Source: Helicobacter apodemus (GTDB lineage: Bacteria; Campylobacterota; Campylobacteria; Campylobacterales; Helicobacteraceae). Taken from it: DNA of 64,000 nucleotides. How positions within the stretch are numbered: the stretch's first letter is position 1; each line of letters starts with the position of its first letter. Positions 9,046 to 20,655 of the stretch are shown in pieces. The stretch is from NCBI RefSeq assembly GCF_000765745.2, contig NZ_JRPC02000009.1, positions 1-64,000 of the forward strand, given 5' to 3'. The position numbers and the translations under genes were made by a program. The notes under the pieces are model-generated. The model saw nothing but the letters and a program-made list of their open reading frames with translations. It searched no databases and was not told the DNA's origin.

Positions 9046-9825
9046 ATGCCAAAATATTATGACAAACTTCTAAGAAAACTACAAAAGCGTCCTTTAAGCC
9101 AAAATGAATTTTCATCCTTGCTTTGCGAATTAGGAGGATTATTAGTAGAACCTCAAATAGAACTAGAAATCATTAAAACATCGGGTATTCCTCTGCTTTT
9201 TGCTCATAATAAAGTTTATCTAAGAACCACCCTTACTCCTTATTTGCAAGAGAGTTTTTGCATTGTTGATATTGAAACTAATGGACATAATCCTTATATC
9301 CACCAACCCATAGAAATAGGAGCCATTCATTATCAAAATGGGGAGATTAAAGAAACATTCCATTCCTTTATCTTTTGCCAAAATATCCCACAAAAAATTA
9401 CTGAAATCACAGGTATTACAAATTCTATGCTTCAAGACTCCCCAAAGATTCATCAAGTTTTAGAATCTTTTAAATTATTTTTAAAAGATTCCATCTTTGT
9501 AGCCCATAATGTCGATTTTGATTTTAATTTTCTTAGCAATGCTTGTTATTGTAACCATTTTGGCTATCTTTATAATCCGCGTCTTTGCACCATTAAACTT
9601 GCACAAAAAACCCTCCAATCCCCAAAATATTCCCTAGGTTTCCTTAATGATTTTTTAGGAATCCATCATCATACTTTACACCGAGCCTTAGAAGATTCTA
9701 AAATTACTTTAGAAATTTTTAAAAAATGCCTTAAACAGCTAGATAAAAATATCTACACAAGCTATGATTTGCTAAAATTTACAAATTCAAAAAGTATTTT
9801 ACAAGGCAATTTAAATGAAAACTAA
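9046..9825 (+). CDS. dnaQ: DnaQ-like 3'-5' exonuclease (DNA polymerase III epsilon family)
   Basis: A 259-residue DEDDh exonuclease. Exo I is IVDIETNG with the catalytic Asp and Glu, Exo II is AHNVDFDFNF, and Exo III is HRALEDSKIT with the catalytic His and Asp. A roughly 70-residue N-terminal extension precedes the nuclease core. In Helicobacter this class is annotated as the proofreading epsilon subunit. Without a visible clamp-binding motif the assignment to the replicase rather than another exonuclease is inference. Its last 11 bases overlap the start of nspC. Confidence 0.8.
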   Translation: MPKYYDKLLRKLQKRPLSQNEFSSLLCELGGLLVEPQIELEIIKTSGIPLLFAHNKVYLRTTLTPYLQESFCIVDIETNGHNPYIHQPIEIGAIHYQNGEIKETFHSFIFCQNIPQKITEITGITNSMLQDSPKIHQVLESFKLFLKDSIFVAHNVDFDFNFLSNACYCNHFGYLYNPRLCTIKLAQKTLQSPKYSLGFLNDFLGIHHHTLHRALEDSKITLEIFKKCLKQLDKNIYTSYDLLKFTNSKSILQGNLNEN

Positions 9826-11035
9826 CCATTATCCAAAAAACTTTGAAAATATCCCAAGCCCTTGTTATGTGCTAGAAGAAGAAAAATTTGAAAAAAACCT
9901 AAAACTTCTAAACTTTATCCAACAACAAAGTGGAGCTAAGATTCTCCTAGCACTTAAAGGCTATGCTCTTTGGAAAAGTTTTGGAATAGCTAAAGAATAT
10001 TTAAGTGGAGTTACTGCAAGTGGAATTTATGAAGCAAAGCTTGGGTTTGAAACTTTTGGTAAAGAAATTACAACTTTTTCTCCAGCATACAAAGAGAGAG
10101 AAATGCAAGAACTTGTTAAAATTTCTCGTCATATTATCTTTAATTCTTTTTTGCAATGGCAAACCTATAAACCCCTTATTGACAAAGAAAACCTCCAAAG
10201 ATTGACTAAAAAACGACCAATCATTGAAGTAGGACTTCGGGTTAATCCCCAATATAGTGAAGTAACGCCTAAAATTTATAATCCTTGCGTAGAAGGCTCA
10301 AGATTAGGAATTACTCCTAAAGAATTCCAAAAGGGGTTTAAAAAATATGGTCTAAGCGGCATTAGTGGCTTACATTTTCATACCCATTGTGAGCAAAATA
10401 GTGATGCGCTAGAGCGGACATTGCAGCACTTTATTAAGCATTTTAAAGATTTTATCTCCCAAATGCGATGGATTAATTTTGGTGGCGGTCATCACATTAC
10501 ACGCAAAGACTATAATGTAGAATTACTCCTTAAAATCCTCAAAAAATTTAAAAAGAAGTTTAAAACACAAATTTATTTAGAACCTGGGGAAGCTATTGGT
10601 TGGGAAAGTGGATTCTTAATAGGAAGTGTTATAGATATTATCCATAATGGCATTGATATAGCTATTTTAGATATAAGTGCAGCAGCACATATGCCAGATT
10701 GTCTTGAAATGCCTTATCGTCCAATGGTTCGTAATAGTTTCAATGCCCAAGTAAAAAAAGGGAAAAATCTCAAATTAAAAGGAGAAAAACCTTATTGTTA
10801 TCGCTTTGGCGGTCCAACTTGTCTTGCAGGGGATATTATTGGGGATTATAGCTTTGAAAAGCCATTAAAAATAGGGGATAAAATTATTTTTGAAGATATG
10901 ATACATTATACAATTGTTAAAAACAATACTTTTAATGGTGTCCCCTTACCTAGTATTGGAATAATTCATAAAAATGGCGAATTTGAACTCTTTAAAACTT
11001 TTAATTACGAAGATTATAAACATAGAAACAGCTAA
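9815..11035 (+). CDS. nspC: Carboxynorspermidine/carboxyspermidine decarboxylase
   Basis: A 406-residue PLP-dependent fold III decarboxylase related to DapDC/LysA. Features include the lysine in LLALKGYALW near the N-terminus that should bind PLP, LHFHTHCEQ, the glycine-rich NFGGGHH phosphate-binding segment and YRFGGPTCLAGD with the cysteine expected at the other half of the active site. In Campylobacterota this enzyme makes spermidine through the carboxyspermidine route rather than through S-adenosylmethionine. The partner dehydrogenase is not in this window. It overlaps dnaQ by 11 bases, so the two are co-transcribed. Confidence 0.9.
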   Translation: MKTNHYPKNFENIPSPCYVLEEEKFEKNLKLLNFIQQQSGAKILLALKGYALWKSFGIAKEYLSGVTASGIYEAKLGFETFGKEITTFSPAYKEREMQELVKISRHIIFNSFLQWQTYKPLIDKENLQRLTKKRPIIEVGLRVNPQYSEVTPKIYNPCVEGSRLGITPKEFQKGFKKYGLSGISGLHFHTHCEQNSDALERTLQHFIKHFKDFISQMRWINFGGGHHITRKDYNVELLLKILKKFKKKFKTQIYLEPGEAIGWESGFLIGSVIDIIHNGIDIAILDISAAAHMPDCLEMPYRPMVRNSFNAQVKKGKNLKLKGEKPYCYRFGGPTCLAGDIIGDYSFEKPLKIGDKIIFEDMIHYTIVKNNTFNGVPLPSIGIIHKNGEFELFKTFNYEDYKHRNS

Positions 11036-11065
11036 GATTTTAAGAAGAATTCAAGTATTTTTAAC

Positions 11066-11071
11066 TATAAT
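11066..11071 (+). promoter_or_regulatory. Possible -10 box of the cmeABC-like operon
   Basis: A TATAAT hexamer lies 110 bases before cmeA and 15 bases before a CmeR-like dyad. No good -35 is visible. Confidence 0.4.
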
Positions 11072-11086
11072 TACTCTAAAGCTAAA

Positions 11087-11102
11087 TGTAACATAAATTA
11101 CA
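11087..11102 (+). promoter_or_regulatory. CmeR-like operator upstream of the efflux operon
   Basis: TGTAACATAAATTACA is a perfect TGTAA-N6-TTACA inverted repeat of 16 bases. The CmeR repressor of Campylobacter jejuni binds a 16-base dyad of the same half-sites and spacing in front of cmeABC. The position, just downstream of a -10 box and 80 bases before the first gene, suits repression. No TetR-type regulator gene is in the window, so the regulator would be encoded elsewhere. Confidence 0.65.
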
Positions 11103-11181
11103 TTCTAAAATAAAATCTTAACAAGCCTATAAACTAAAAGTCAATCTCTCTATGAGGCTATCAAATCTTTAAGGAATAAAG

Positions 11182-12294
11182 ATGAAACATTACTCTAAAT
11201 TATTACTTATTTTGTCTTGTGGCTTATTCTTTCTTTCTGGTTGTTTTGAAGACAAAAAGCAAGATTCACCGCAAAATATGGCTATTCCTGTTAGTATCTA
11301 CAAGGTTCAAAAACAAAATATTCCCATCTCATTTGAATACCCCACGCAACTTAAAAGCCTTCAAAGTGTTGATATTTATGCAAGAGTAGAAGGAATACTC
11401 TTAGAGCAAAACTTCACAGAGGGTTCTTTTGTTGAAAAAGGCGATAAACTCTTTAAAATCGACCCTGCAAAATACGAAGCAAATGTTAATATTGCCAAAG
11501 CACAACTTCAATCCGCACAAGCGAATTTCAAAGAAGCTAGTAGAAACTGGGAACGTTCTAAAAAACTTTTTGGAGAAAAAGCCTTAAGTCCAAAAGAAAG
11601 AGATCAGGCTCTATCTCTTTATGAAAGTGCTAGTGCAGGGGTTGAAAATGCTAAGGCTAACCTAGAAAATGCTCTTATTGATTTAGGGTATACAGATGTA
11701 ATAGCAACCGCAAGTGGAAAAATCGGTATCAAAAAATACGATATTGGGGATTTAGTAGGCAGTGCAGGAGGGAATAACATTCTTGTTACCATCACCCAAT
11801 TAAATCCTATTCACGCAGAATTCTCAATCCCTAACAACGATTATTATTTTTTAAGGAGTTTAGAACAAGATAATCTCATCGTGCAATACATTCTACCTAA
11901 TGGCAAAATTTATGAAAAAGAAGGCAAGTTAGACTTTATTGATAGCATCATTGATGCTAGCACAGCAACTATTAAAGCACGAGCTATTGTAGAAAACACC
12001 GATAACCTACTTATTCCCGGAGAATTTTCACGTATCCACCTAGAAGGTTTAGTAGCTAAAGATTCTATTGCCATTCCCCAAGTAGCCCTTATGCAAGATT
12101 CTAAGGGTAGCTATGTTTATAAAATTATTGATGGAAAAGCCACTCCAGCACCAGTTGTTTTAGGAAATAGTGTAGGAAATACCTTTTTAATTCAATCAGG
12201 TTTGGAAGAGGGTGATACTATTATCACTAATCAACTTATTAAAATTCGTCCAAACACTCCTGTAACTCTAATGAATCAATCCACAAATCAATAA
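11182..12294 (+). CDS. cmeA: RND efflux periplasmic adaptor lipoprotein, CmeA/HefB-like
   Basis: A 370-residue membrane fusion protein linking the inner-membrane pump to the outer-membrane channel. It starts with a lipoprotein signal ending LSGC (Cys21). The lipoyl half-motifs flank an alpha-hairpin: residues near 60-95 ([20 protein letters not shown]) and near 160-190 ([22 protein letters not shown]). The beta-barrel and membrane-proximal domains follow. It is the first gene of a three-gene operon, nine bases ahead of the pump. Substrates of the orthologous Campylobacter and Helicobacter systems are bile salts and many antibiotics; specificity here is inferred. Confidence 0.9.
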   Translation: MKHYSKLLLILSCGLFFLSGCFEDKKQDSPQNMAIPVSIYKVQKQNIPISFEYPTQLKSLQSVDIYARVEGILLEQNFTEGSFVEKGDKLFKIDPAKYEANVNIAKAQLQSAQANFKEASRNWERSKKLFGEKALSPKERDQALSLYESASAGVENAKANLENALIDLGYTDVIATASGKIGIKKYDIGDLVGSAGGNNILVTITQLNPIHAEFSIPNNDYYFLRSLEQDNLIVQYILPNGKIYEKEGKLDFIDSIIDASTATIKARAIVENTDNLLIPGEFSRIHLEGLVAKDSIAIPQVALMQDSKGSYVYKIIDGKATPAPVVLGNSVGNTFLIQSGLEEGDTIITNQLIKIRPNTPVTLMNQSTNQ

Positions 12295-12302
12295 GGGTTT
12301 CT

Positions 12303-15300
12303 ATGTTTTCTAAGTTTTTTATCAATCGCCCTGTTCTTGCAATGGTAATGTCTATTGTCCTTGTTATTGCAGGCTCTTTATCAATCTTTTCTTTGCCTGT
12401 AGAAGAATACCCTCAAGTTACCCCCCCACAAGTGGTTATAACAGCAACTTATCCCGGAGCTAGTGCGGCAGTTATTTCAAACAATGTTGCAAGCGTATTA
12501 GAAAATAGCATTAATGGGGTGGAGGGAATGATTTATATGCAATCCTCCTCCACTTCATCAGGTTCTCTTTCCATTAATGTCTTTTTTACTAATGAAACAG
12601 ACCCTAACCAAGCAACTATTAATGTTAATAATCGCGTCCAGGCGGTTTTAAGTAAACTTCCTCAAGAAGTGCAAAGATATGGAGTAAGTGTCCAAAAACG
12701 TTCTTCTACCATTTTAGCTGTTTATTCTCTCTACTCTAGCCTTACAAGTCAAAACCCAACTTATCTTGCAAATTATGCAGCCATTAATATCATTGATGAG
12801 CTAAAAAGGATTTCCGGAGTGGGCGATGTGACACTTTTTTCGCGTCAAGAATACTCAATGAGGATTTGGCTAGATCCTGCAAAACTCAACAAATACAATC
12901 TTATCTCATCTGAGATTATCGCACTTATTCAAGAGCAAAACTCACAATTTGCAGCAGGTGCATTTGGGCAAGAGCCTATTAGAGAGGACTTAGACTTTAC
13001 CTACACGGTTACAACCAAAGGACGTTTTTCCAAACCACAGGAATTTGAAAATATTTTAATCCGCACTAATGCGGATGGTTCTTCTTTGTTGCTTAAAGAT
13101 ATAGCAAGGGTTGAATTAGGGGCAGAAGATTATAGTGTGAATGCCTTTTATAATGGCAAACCCGCTGTTGCATTTGCTACTTTCTTGCAGCCTGGAGCAA
13201 ACGCTTTAGAGGTTGCTAGTAATGTCGAAGCAAAGATGAAAGAGCTTTCTTTAAAGTTCCCAGAAGGCATAGAATACGCTATTCCTTATGATACAACAGC
13301 CTTTGTGCATATTTCTGTAAAAGAAGTTATTAAAACCTTTATTGAAGCCATTATCTTAGTGATTATTGTTATCTATTTTTTCTTACAAAACTTCCGAGCA
13401 ACTATTATTCCTGTATTAGCTGTCCCAGTATCCATTATTGGAGCCTTTGGGGGAATCTATTTACTTGGCTTTTCTATTAATCTCTTAACACTCTTTGGTC
13501 TCATCTTAGCCATTGGAATTGTTGTTGATGATGCCATTATTGTTATAGAAAATGTCGAGCGGATAATTCATCAAGAAAAACTCTCTGTCAAGGAAGCCAC
13601 CACAAAAGCTATGGAGGAAATAGCAAGCCCTGTTATAGCTATTGTTTTAGTTTTATCCGCAGTTTTTATCCCCGTAGCTTTTATCGGTGGATTTTCTGGA
13701 GAGATTTATAAACAATTTGCCATTACTATTGTTATATCTGTGATTATTTCGGGATTTGTAGCATTAACGCTTACTCCAGCACTCTGTGTTTCTATCCTAA
13801 AAAATCAAGAAGTAAAACCTTTTTATATTGTTAAAAAATTTAATAATTTTTTTGATTGGCTTACCCATAAATTTACAAACAGTGTAGCTAATTCCATTAG
13901 AAGAGGAACATTATACCTTGTTTTATTCATAGGATTATTAGCCATTACTTATGGGTTATTTACTCGCGTTCCTACCTCTTTAGTCCCTGCTGAAGATAAA
14001 GGAATTTTGCTTATTTCTATGCAACTCCCTCCCGCTACTGCTCTTAGTAAAACAACACAAATGGCTTCCTTTGTAGAAAGCACCGTAAGAAACAATCAAG
14101 AAGTAGATTCTATTATGGTTTTAGCAGGGTATGATATATTATCTAGTGCGGTTAGAACTTTTGGGGGTGCTGCTTTTGCTAAATTAAAAGATTGGGGTGA
14201 GCGAAAAGAATCCTCCCAAAACTCACAAGCATTAGCAGGTTCTCTAACTAAACAGCTTATGCAAAACCCAAATGCTATTATCTTTGCCCTAAATCCCCCT
14301 CCTATTATGGGTCTTAGCTTAACAGAAGGTTTTGAAATGTATATCCAAGATAGGACAGGAGGCAGTATAGAGGATCTTCAAAAATACACTCAATTAGTCT
14401 TACAAAAAGCTAGTGAAAGAAAAGAGCTAACCGGACTTAGGACTACATTAAATGCTAATATCCCGCAATATAATGTTTCACTTGATAGGGATAAGGCTAA
14501 ATCCTTAGGTGTTAATATAGTCGATGTTTTCTCAACCTTACAATCTACCTTTGGGTCTTATTATGTCAATGACTTTAATCTCTATGGAAGAACCTACAAG
14601 GTTAATATACAATCTGAAAGCCCCTTTAGAGAATCTCCGGAGAATTTACGCAATGTGTTTGTTCGCTCTCAAAGTGGTGAATTAATCCCTATTAGTGCAT
14701 TAGTAACTTTTGAAAGAGTAATTGGGGCAGATATTTTACAGAGATTTAACCTTTTTCCAGCCGCACAAGTTACAGGTAACACTAATCAAGGCTATTCTTC
14801 AGGCGATGCCCTAAAGGCTATTGAAGAAGTAGCTAATGAAGTTTTACCTGATGGCTATACCATTGCTTGGTCTGGAAGCTCTTATCAAGAAAAAACAAGC
14901 AGTGGGACAGGAGCAGTTGCGTTTATTTTTGGGTTAATCTTTGTTTTTTTAATTTTAGCCGCACAATATGAGCGTTGGTTAATGCCATTAGCGGTTTTAA
15001 CAGCCGTTCCTTTTGCAGTCTTTGGGGCTATTTTTGCAACTTGGATTCGGGGATTAGAAAATGATATTTATTTTCAAATTGGTCTTGTAACACTCATTGC
15101 ACTCTCTGCGAAAAATGCGATACTCATCGTTGAATTTGCTATGCAAGCACGGGAAAAAGAACGAAAGAGTATTTCTGATGCGGCTATTGAAGCGGCAAAA
15201 CTTAGATTTAGACCTATTGTAATGACTTCATTAGCCTTTACCATAGGAGTTTTACCCCTTGCTATTAGCACAGGTGCAGGAAGTGCTAGTCGGCACGCCA

Positions 15301-15437
15301 TTGGGACGGGGGTTATTGGGGGAATGTTAGCCGCAACTTTTATTGCTACACTCTTTATTCCCCTCTTTTATACTTATTTTGCAAAACTTAGTGAATTTAT
15401 AGCCCGCTTAAGGAATAAAAATGAATCATATAATTAG
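12303..15437 (+). CDS. cmeB: RND multidrug efflux pump, inner-membrane transporter (HAE1 family)
   Basis: A 1044-residue transporter with the 12-helix, two-large-loop layout of AcrB/CmeB. It opens with [16 protein letters not shown], the typical first helix. The proton-relay aspartates lie in [16 protein letters not shown] (D409, D410) and the matching lysine in [14 protein letters not shown] (K937). Length is standard. It takes drugs from the periplasm or outer leaflet and drives them out with the proton gradient. Its last 17 bases overlap the start of the outer-membrane gene. A C7 run at 12421-12427 is within a conserved motif. Confidence 0.95.
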   Translation: MFSKFFINRPVLAMVMSIVLVIAGSLSIFSLPVEEYPQVTPPQVVITATYPGASAAVISNNVASVLENSINGVEGMIYMQSSSTSSGSLSINVFFTNETDPNQATINVNNRVQAVLSKLPQEVQRYGVSVQKRSSTILAVYSLYSSLTSQNPTYLANYAAINIIDELKRISGVGDVTLFSRQEYSMRIWLDPAKLNKYNLISSEIIALIQEQNSQFAAGAFGQEPIREDLDFTYTVTTKGRFSKPQEFENILIRTNADGSSLLLKDIARVELGAEDYSVNAFYNGKPAVAFATFLQPGANALEVASNVEAKMKELSLKFPEGIEYAIPYDTTAFVHISVKEVIKTFIEAIILVIIVIYFFLQNFRATIIPVLAVPVSIIGAFGGIYLLGFSINLLTLFGLILAIGIVVDDAIIVIENVERIIHQEKLSVKEATTKAMEEIASPVIAIVLVLSAVFIPVAFIGGFSGEIYKQFAITIVISVIISGFVALTLTPALCVSILKNQEVKPFYIVKKFNNFFDWLTHKFTNSVANSIRRGTLYLVLFIGLLAITYGLFTRVPTSLVPAEDKGILLISMQLPPATALSKTTQMASFVESTVRNNQEVDSIMVLAGYDILSSAVRTFGGAAFAKLKDWGERKESSQNSQALAGSLTKQLMQNPNAIIFALNPPPIMGLSLTEGFEMYIQDRTGGSIEDLQKYTQLVLQKASERKELTGLRTTLNANIPQYNVSLDRDKAKSLGVNIVDVFSTLQSTFGSYYVNDFNLYGRTYKVNIQSESPFRESPENLRNVFVRSQSGELIPISALVTFERVIGADILQRFNLFPAAQVTGNTNQGYSSGDALKAIEEVANEVLPDGYTIAWSGSSYQEKTSSGTGAVAFIFGLIFVFLILAAQYERWLMPLAVLTAVPFAVFGAIFATWIRGLENDIYFQIGLVTLIALSAKNAILIVEFAMQAREKERKSISDAAIEAAKLRFRPIVMTSLAFTIGVLPLAISTGAGSASRHAIGTGVIGGMLAATFIATLFIPLFYTYFAKLSEFIARLRNKNESYN

Positions 15438-16815
15438 CATTATCTGCTTTGCTTTTTTACTAGCAAGCTGCTCCCTCTCCCCAAATTATCACCAACCTGT
15501 AATTAATCTTCCTCAATATCTTGGTTTAGAGCCAACAGAAGAGAAAATCTCTGAAACTTGGTGGAAGGATTTTGGGGATTCAACCCTTGATTTATTTGTT
15601 CAAGAGGCGTTAGAAAATAACTATGATTTAGCCTTAGCAATGTCAAGAGTATCTCAGGCTAGAAGTAGTTGGAGCTATGCTAGAAGCGATAGATACCCTA
15701 ATATAAAATTACAAGGTGAGGCAACAAGAAATAAAAAGGATTCCAATAAAGGCCAGCTAGAAAATTATAATAATTTTTCCCTAAGTGGCGTTGTTAGCTT
15801 TGAACTTGATTTATGGGGAAGAGCTAGGGATGCCGATAGAAAGGCTTATGCTACTTTGCTTTCAATAAAAGCCAATCAAGATGCTATCAAATTAAGCCTT
15901 ATTGCTAATGTCGTAGAAAGCTATTTTGGTATCCTTACGCTTAATAACCAAATACAAATTTCACAAAATACCTTAAAGGCACGAGAAGAAAATTATCAAT
16001 ACCGTAAAAAAGAATTTGAAGTAGGACAAACTTCAGAAATTATTATGCAACAAGCAAAATCAGAAGTAGCGTCGGTAAAAGCTCAATTACAAAGTTTATT
16101 AAAAGAACAAAATGCTGCACAGACAGCACTTTTAATCTTATTGGGAAGAGATCCAGAGGGTATCTTTAATGTGGAGATTCCAACACAACCACAAACACTC
16201 CCTAATGCACCTATTGTACCTATTGGATTGCCCTCCTCTATTTTAGAGCAACGTCCAGATATTGAAGCGGCAACACAAAATTTAAAGGCAGCTAATTTCG
16301 CTATTGGCATTGCAAGAAGTGCTTATTTTCCTACTATTTCTTTGACAGGTCTAGCGGGATATGTTAGCCCAGAACTCAATAACTTAATACAAAACTCCTC
16401 TTCAACTTCGAATTATGGGGGTAACTTTGTAAGTAATCTCTTGGATTTAGGTAGAACAAATGCCAATATTAATCTTGCAAAAGCTCAATATCAAGAAATG
16501 CTCTTAACCTATGGACAAACTATTAATAAGGCTTTTGGGGAAGTTAGAGATTCGCTTTTTAATTACTCTATTAGTAATGAGCGTATTCAAAGCCTTAATG
16601 AGCAAGTAGAAGCCTTAAAAAGAGCTTTAGTTTTAGCACAGATTCGTTATGAAGAGGGCTACACCAACTATCTAGAAGTTCTCACAACACAAAGTAATCT
16701 ATTTGCAGCAGAACTTAATCAACAAAGTGTAAAATTAGAAAACCTAAGTGCAGCTGTCAATCTTTATAAAACCTTAGGTGGTGGTTGGAATAAAGAATAT
16801 TATGATAAAGACTAA
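15421..16815 (+). CDS. cmeC: Outer-membrane efflux channel lipoprotein, CmeC/OprM-like
   Basis: A 464-residue TolC-type factor of the NodT/OprM lipoprotein group. The signal peptide ends in a lipobox at LASC (Cys17). Two tandem OEP repeats are seen, each beginning with a long helix: residues about 60-240 ([15 protein letters not shown]) and 270-455 ([15 protein letters not shown]). It completes the tripartite pump with the two upstream genes and overlaps the pump gene by 17 bases, so translation is coupled. A SIMPL-like gene converges on it from the other strand. Confidence 0.93.
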   Translation: MNHIISIICFAFLLASCSLSPNYHQPVINLPQYLGLEPTEEKISETWWKDFGDSTLDLFVQEALENNYDLALAMSRVSQARSSWSYARSDRYPNIKLQGEATRNKKDSNKGQLENYNNFSLSGVVSFELDLWGRARDADRKAYATLLSIKANQDAIKLSLIANVVESYFGILTLNNQIQISQNTLKAREENYQYRKKEFEVGQTSEIIMQQAKSEVASVKAQLQSLLKEQNAAQTALLILLGRDPEGIFNVEIPTQPQTLPNAPIVPIGLPSSILEQRPDIEAATQNLKAANFAIGIARSAYFPTISLTGLAGYVSPELNNLIQNSSSTSNYGGNFVSNLLDLGRTNANINLAKAQYQEMLLTYGQTINKAFGEVRDSLFNYSISNERIQSLNEQVEALKRALVLAQIRYEEGYTNYLEVLTTQSNLFAAELNQQSVKLENLSAAVNLYKTLGGGWNKEYYDKD

Positions 16816-16829
16816 TTATAATTTTTAAA

Positions 16830-17561
16830 TCAATAACAGCGATAAATAATTTTACCTTGAATAGTCTTGTTTTGTAATTTTGCTGTAGGGGAGATAATAC
16901 TATCTAAACTAGCATTAGAGTTTATCTTGCTACTGCTCTTTGCAAGAGCAAAAAGTGGTGCTACAGGCTCTTCAACTTTTCCTAATGTAATTTCTTTAAT
17001 TTCACATTTTTTTCGTAAGGTTTTCGCATATTTTTTAGCAATACCCTGTGCTTTTTGTAGTAATGCAATATTAAGCTCCTCATCAAGTTCTTTATCTTGA
17101 TTTTCATCCACACTTCTGTGAATACTTGGAAGAGTAAAAACCAAATAAGGATTCTTCTCTATTTGACTTTGAATAAAATTTAAATGAGTATTGAAAGTTT
17201 CTAAAGAATCTTTGTTGAACTCACAAGTAACACTCCAATGTGTTTGATAGCCTATTTGCTTTTTAATACCACCATTATCATAAATATAATAAGGTGCAAT
17301 TTCAAATCCACCACCCTTACAAATTCCATATTTTTGTATCTCTTGATTTACAAGATTAAAGGTTTGGATAATTTGGTTTTTTTGTGCAGTAGAGAGATTC
17401 TTTTCATTCCTAAGTTTTTCACTCTCATTAATTTGTGGATTAGCAATTAACAAGGTAGGTTCTATCTTTGTCGTTACTGAAATATTTTGATATACAAGCA
17501 TTTCAGTTCCTATGAGAGCTTCCATACAACCCAAAAAAATAAGAATCTTCTTAACCATCAA
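16830..17561 (-). CDS. SIMPL-like (DUF541) exported protein
   Basis: A 243-residue protein with a short N-terminal hydrophobic segment (residues about 4-20) that should act as a signal peptide, and a body with the pattern of SIMPL-domain proteins: an N-terminal strand VTTKIEP, a central EFNKDSLETFNTHLNF helix and the family-like AQGIAKKYAKTLRKKCEIKEI segment. Such proteins form periplasmic oligomers in other bacteria, but no precise function is agreed. Two ATG codons are adjacent at the start. It is convergent with cmeC and downstream of the rplT operon, apparently monocistronic. Confidence 0.6.
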   Translation of the reverse strand: MMVKKILIFLGCMEALIGTEMLVYQNISVTTKIEPTLLIANPQINESEKLRNEKNLSTAQKNQIIQTFNLVNQEIQKYGICKGGGFEIAPYYIYDNGGIKKQIGYQTHWSVTCEFNKDSLETFNTHLNFIQSQIEKNPYLVFTLPSIHRSVDENQDKELDEELNIALLQKAQGIAKKYAKTLRKKCEIKEITLGKVEEPVAPLFALAKSSSKINSNASLDSIISPTAKLQNKTIQGKIIYRCY

Positions 17562-17614
17562 TAAAGCTTTTATTTTCTATTAAGATAGAAATCATTAGGA
17601 TTATAAAATCCATT

Positions 17615-17968
17615 TTAAAGAGCTTTTTTTGCACTTTCAACAATCTTTGCAAAATTCTGTGGCTCATTCATCGCAATATCTGCTAAAACTTTTCTATCTA
17701 ATGCAATACCAGCTTTTTTTAAACCAAACATAAAACGTGAATAACTAATAGCATTCATTCTGCAACCCGCATTAATTCTTACAATCCAAAGCTTCCTAAA
17801 ATCTCTTTTTTTCTGTTTTCTATCACGAAAAGCATAACATAAACTTCTTTCAAGTTGTTCTTTTGCTTTTCTAAAGTGCTTATGCCTTGCACTATAAAAA
17901 CCTCGTGCTAATTTTAAAATTTTCTTATGACGTCTTCTTCTAACTACGCCTGTTTTTACTCTTGCCAT
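17615..17968 (-). CDS. rplT: 50S ribosomal protein L20
   Basis: 117 residues, standard length for L20, with the basic N-terminus [16 protein letters not shown] and the conserved [19 protein letters not shown] block. It binds 23S rRNA early in large-subunit assembly. It is the last gene of thrS-infC-rpmI-rplT. In enteric bacteria and Bacillus the operon is autoregulated through L20 binding to an mRNA leader; no such leader structure was recognised here. Confidence 0.97.
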   Translation of the reverse strand: MARVKTGVVRRRRHKKILKLARGFYSARHKHFRKAKEQLERSLCYAFRDRKQKKRDFRKLWIVRINAGCRMNAISYSRFMFGLKKAGIALDRKVLADIAMNEPQNFAKIVESAKKAL

Positions 17969-18048
17969 TTTAATTCCTTTACCATTTATGGTGTGGTATT
18001 TCTACCAAACTTACCCTTACTTTAAAGGGGAATAACTCATACTCAAAT

Positions 18049-18243
18049 TTATGCCATACAAAGCATTTTTTTAACCGATTCAAGATTTGCATCATGAATA
18101 TATTTAGGTGCATTAAGATTTGCAATTTTTCTTGGACGCTTTTTTGTCAAAATATGACTTTTAAAAGCTGAACCACGTTTAATAAGATTCTTTTTTAATT
18201 TAAATCTTTTAGCTGCACCGCGATTTGTTTTCATTTTTGGCAT
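18049..18243 (-). CDS. rpmI: 50S ribosomal protein L35
   Basis: A 64-residue basic protein starting [15 protein letters not shown], the usual L35 opening. A start five codons further upstream (18258) is possible in frame but adds residues foreign to the family, and an AGGAG ribosome-binding site sits at the right distance from 18243. It lies between infC and rplT in the conserved order. Confidence 0.96.
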   Translation of the reverse strand: MPKMKTNRGAAKRFKLKKNLIKRGSAFKSHILTKKRPRKIANLNAPKYIHDANLESVKKMLCMA

Positions 18244-18266
18244 TTTCACTCCTTTCATAAGATAAA

Positions 18267-18782
18267 TTATTTTTTAGGCGTTACTAACATATTCACATAA
18301 CGACCTTCTACTTTAAAATCTTTATCAACATTAGCAACATCTTCAAGCATTGAAGCAACCTTATTTAAAATTTCAAAACCAGCTTGTGGCTCACCTACTT
18401 CCCTCCCACGCAAAAATACTCGAAAACGGACATGCTTATTCTCGCTTAAAAATTCTTTAGCGTGCTTAACTTTATAGTTTATATCATTAGAAGCAATCTT
18501 GACAGAAAGCTTAATTTCCTTGATTTCTATTTGTTTTTGCTTCTTTTTTGCTTCTTTTTGCTTCTTTTCTTGTTGATAACGAAATTTACCATAATCCATT
18601 ATCTTGCAAACAGGAGGCTTAGCATCAGGAGCAATCAAGACTAAATCTAAACCCTTACTCTCTGCAATCTCTAAAGCTTCCTTAGGACTAATAACACCAT
18701 ACTGCCCACCATCATCGCCTATACACCTAATCTCTGGAAAATTAATGTCCTCATTAAGGACTATATTATCATTTTTACTCAA
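18267..18782 (-). CDS. infC: Translation initiation factor IF-3
   Basis: 171 residues covering both IF-3 domains, including [26 protein letters not shown] in the N-domain and [11 protein letters not shown]-like sequence in the C-domain. It keeps ribosomal subunits apart and checks initiator tRNA. The start is a TTG; no ATG is available before residue 60. A GAGG lies upstream, and the TTG overlaps the thrS stop (TTGA). A non-AUG start is typical of infC, where it allows IF-3 to limit its own synthesis. Confidence 0.95.
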   Translation of the reverse strand: MSKNDNIVLNEDINFPEIRCIGDDGGQYGVISPKEALEIAESKGLDLVLIAPDAKPPVCKIMDYGKFRYQQEKKQKEAKKKQKQIEIKEIKLSVKIASNDINYKVKHAKEFLSENKHVRFRVFLRGREVGEPQAGFEILNKVASMLEDVANVDKDFKVEGRYVNMLVTPKK

Positions 18783-20596
18783 AAACTAACCTCACGCATT
18801 TTCTCCTTCATAATTTTGATAAAATTATCATATTCCCAAAGGGATTGTTGTTTATCCCTTCTGTCCCTTAAAGAAATCTTTCTCTCTTCAAGTTCTTTTT
18901 CTCCTAATACAACAATCATTGGAACCCTCTGTTTTTCAGCATTCCTAATGCGTTTATTAAGGGTTTCATTTTTTTCATCAATCTCTGCATAAACACCATT
19001 TTTTAATAAATCCTTACACAATTCTTTAGCATAAGCATTACAAAGACTATTAATAGGAATCACAATAATTTGTGTAGGTGCAATGAAAAATGGAAATTCC
19101 CCACCAAAATGTTCTGTTAAAATCGCAATAAAACGTTCAAAACTTCCTAAAATAGCACGATGTATCATAACAGGTTGCTGTGGGATATTATATTCACTTA
19201 TATATTCTAACTGAAATCTCTCTGGAAGATTCATATCAATTTGTATAGTCCCACATTGCCACTTCCTGCCAATGGCATCGGTGATTTTAATATCAATTTT
19301 TGGACCATAAAATGCTCCACCACCCTCATCAATTGCATAATCAATCCCACATTCATTAAGGGCGTACTTTAAAGCTTGTGTTGCTTCCTCCCAAATCTTA
19401 TCATCGCCAATAGATTTTTCTGGACGTGTAGAAATCTCCATCTCATAACTAAATCCAAAGGCATTTAATATTTTCTTTGTAAAGTCAATAATATTTTGCA
19501 CTTCTTCTGCAATTTGACTAGGGCGACAAAAAATATGAGCATCATCTTGTGTAAATTCTCTCACTCTCAAAAGCCCGTGCAAAACTCCACTTTTCTCGTG
19601 GCGATGTACAATACCATATTCATAAAACCTCAAAGGTAAATCCCGATAGCTACGCAAAGTGCTTTGATAAACTTTAATATGCCCAATACAATTCATAGGT
19701 TTAATACCATATTCTACCTCATCAATAGTCGTAAAATACATATTTTCACCATAATTTGTATAATGCCCACTACGTTTCCATACAGCACTTTTTAGAATCT
19801 CTGGACCTCTTACAGGCTCATATCCGCGTTCAATTAAAGCCTGTGTTAAAAGATTTTCAATATTTCTTCTAAGTCTAGCACCCTTTGGAAGCCATATAGC
19901 CAATCCTGCGCCTATTTCCTCATCAAAGCTAAAAAGCTCCATCTCCATTCCCACTTTTCTATGGTCACGTCTCTTAGCTTCTTCAAGTTGCTTTAAATAT
20001 TGATTCAAACTTTCCCTATCCGCAAAAGCAATGCCATAAATTCGTGTTAGCATTTCTGCTTGTTCATCTCCCCCAAGATAAGCCCCGGCAATTTTAGTAA
20101 GTTTAAAAGCAGTGAGTAACTTCAAAGTAGGCAAATGAGGACCACGGCATAAATCTTCAAACTCTCCTTGTGAATAAATGCTTAATCTCCCATCTCCTAA
20201 TGGAATGTTCTTAATAACAGCTTGCTTTAAATCATCAGACTTAAACCTCTCTATAGCCTCTTCTCTTGGTAAATAATACTTAACTATTGTCTCACCCTTT
20301 TTTGCAATTTCCTTCATTTTGGATTCAATTTGCATTAAGTCTTCTTCACCAATCTTTTGATTTACTCTAAAATCATAATAAAACCCCTCATCTACAACAG
20401 GTCCCACAAAAAATTGTGCTTCTGGATATAATGCTTTAATGGCTTCAGCCATCAGATGCGCACAGGTATGACGCATAATAAATAAAGAATCTTTAGAATT
20501 ATCAAAATATATAGATTGACCATCTAAGCCTAATTCTTTAGCACTTTGAGTATCATAAATTTGATTATCTATTTTAATACCAATTACTTCAGACAT
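18779..20596 (-). CDS. thrS: Threonine--tRNA ligase
   Basis: 605 residues of a class II aminoacyl-tRNA synthetase that charges tRNA-Thr. The N-terminal TGS-like part is short. The editing domain follows with its [11 protein letters not shown] motif, then the catalytic core with motif 2 ([21 protein letters not shown] pattern) and motif 3 ([11 protein letters not shown]), and an anticodon-binding domain at the C-terminus. It heads the thrS-infC-rpmI-rplT operon; the stop codon overlaps the infC start. The promoter should lie in the 59-base gap to the FtsL-like gene. Confidence 0.97.
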   Translation of the reverse strand: MSEVIGIKIDNQIYDTQSAKELGLDGQSIYFDNSKDSLFIMRHTCAHLMAEAIKALYPEAQFFVGPVVDEGFYYDFRVNQKIGEEDLMQIESKMKEIAKKGETIVKYYLPREEAIERFKSDDLKQAVIKNIPLGDGRLSIYSQGEFEDLCRGPHLPTLKLLTAFKLTKIAGAYLGGDEQAEMLTRIYGIAFADRESLNQYLKQLEEAKRRDHRKVGMEMELFSFDEEIGAGLAIWLPKGARLRRNIENLLTQALIERGYEPVRGPEILKSAVWKRSGHYTNYGENMYFTTIDEVEYGIKPMNCIGHIKVYQSTLRSYRDLPLRFYEYGIVHRHEKSGVLHGLLRVREFTQDDAHIFCRPSQIAEEVQNIIDFTKKILNAFGFSYEMEISTRPEKSIGDDKIWEEATQALKYALNECGIDYAIDEGGGAFYGPKIDIKITDAIGRKWQCGTIQIDMNLPERFQLEYISEYNIPQQPVMIHRAILGSFERFIAILTEHFGGEFPFFIAPTQIIVIPINSLCNAYAKELCKDLLKNGVYAEIDEKNETLNKRIRNAEKQRVPMIVVLGEKELEERKISLRDRRDKQQSLWEYDNFIKIMKEKMREVSF

Positions 20597-20655
20597 TAAA
20601 GATCGCCTTAAACTTCAAAAATATTAGGCTACATTATAGCACAATTTTAAATTTT

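Noticed and set aside
12421-12427. C7 run inside cmeB as a phase-variation tract
   Set aside because: Seven Cs encode a conserved proline pair of RND pumps and are shorter than tracts usually hypermutable in this group.
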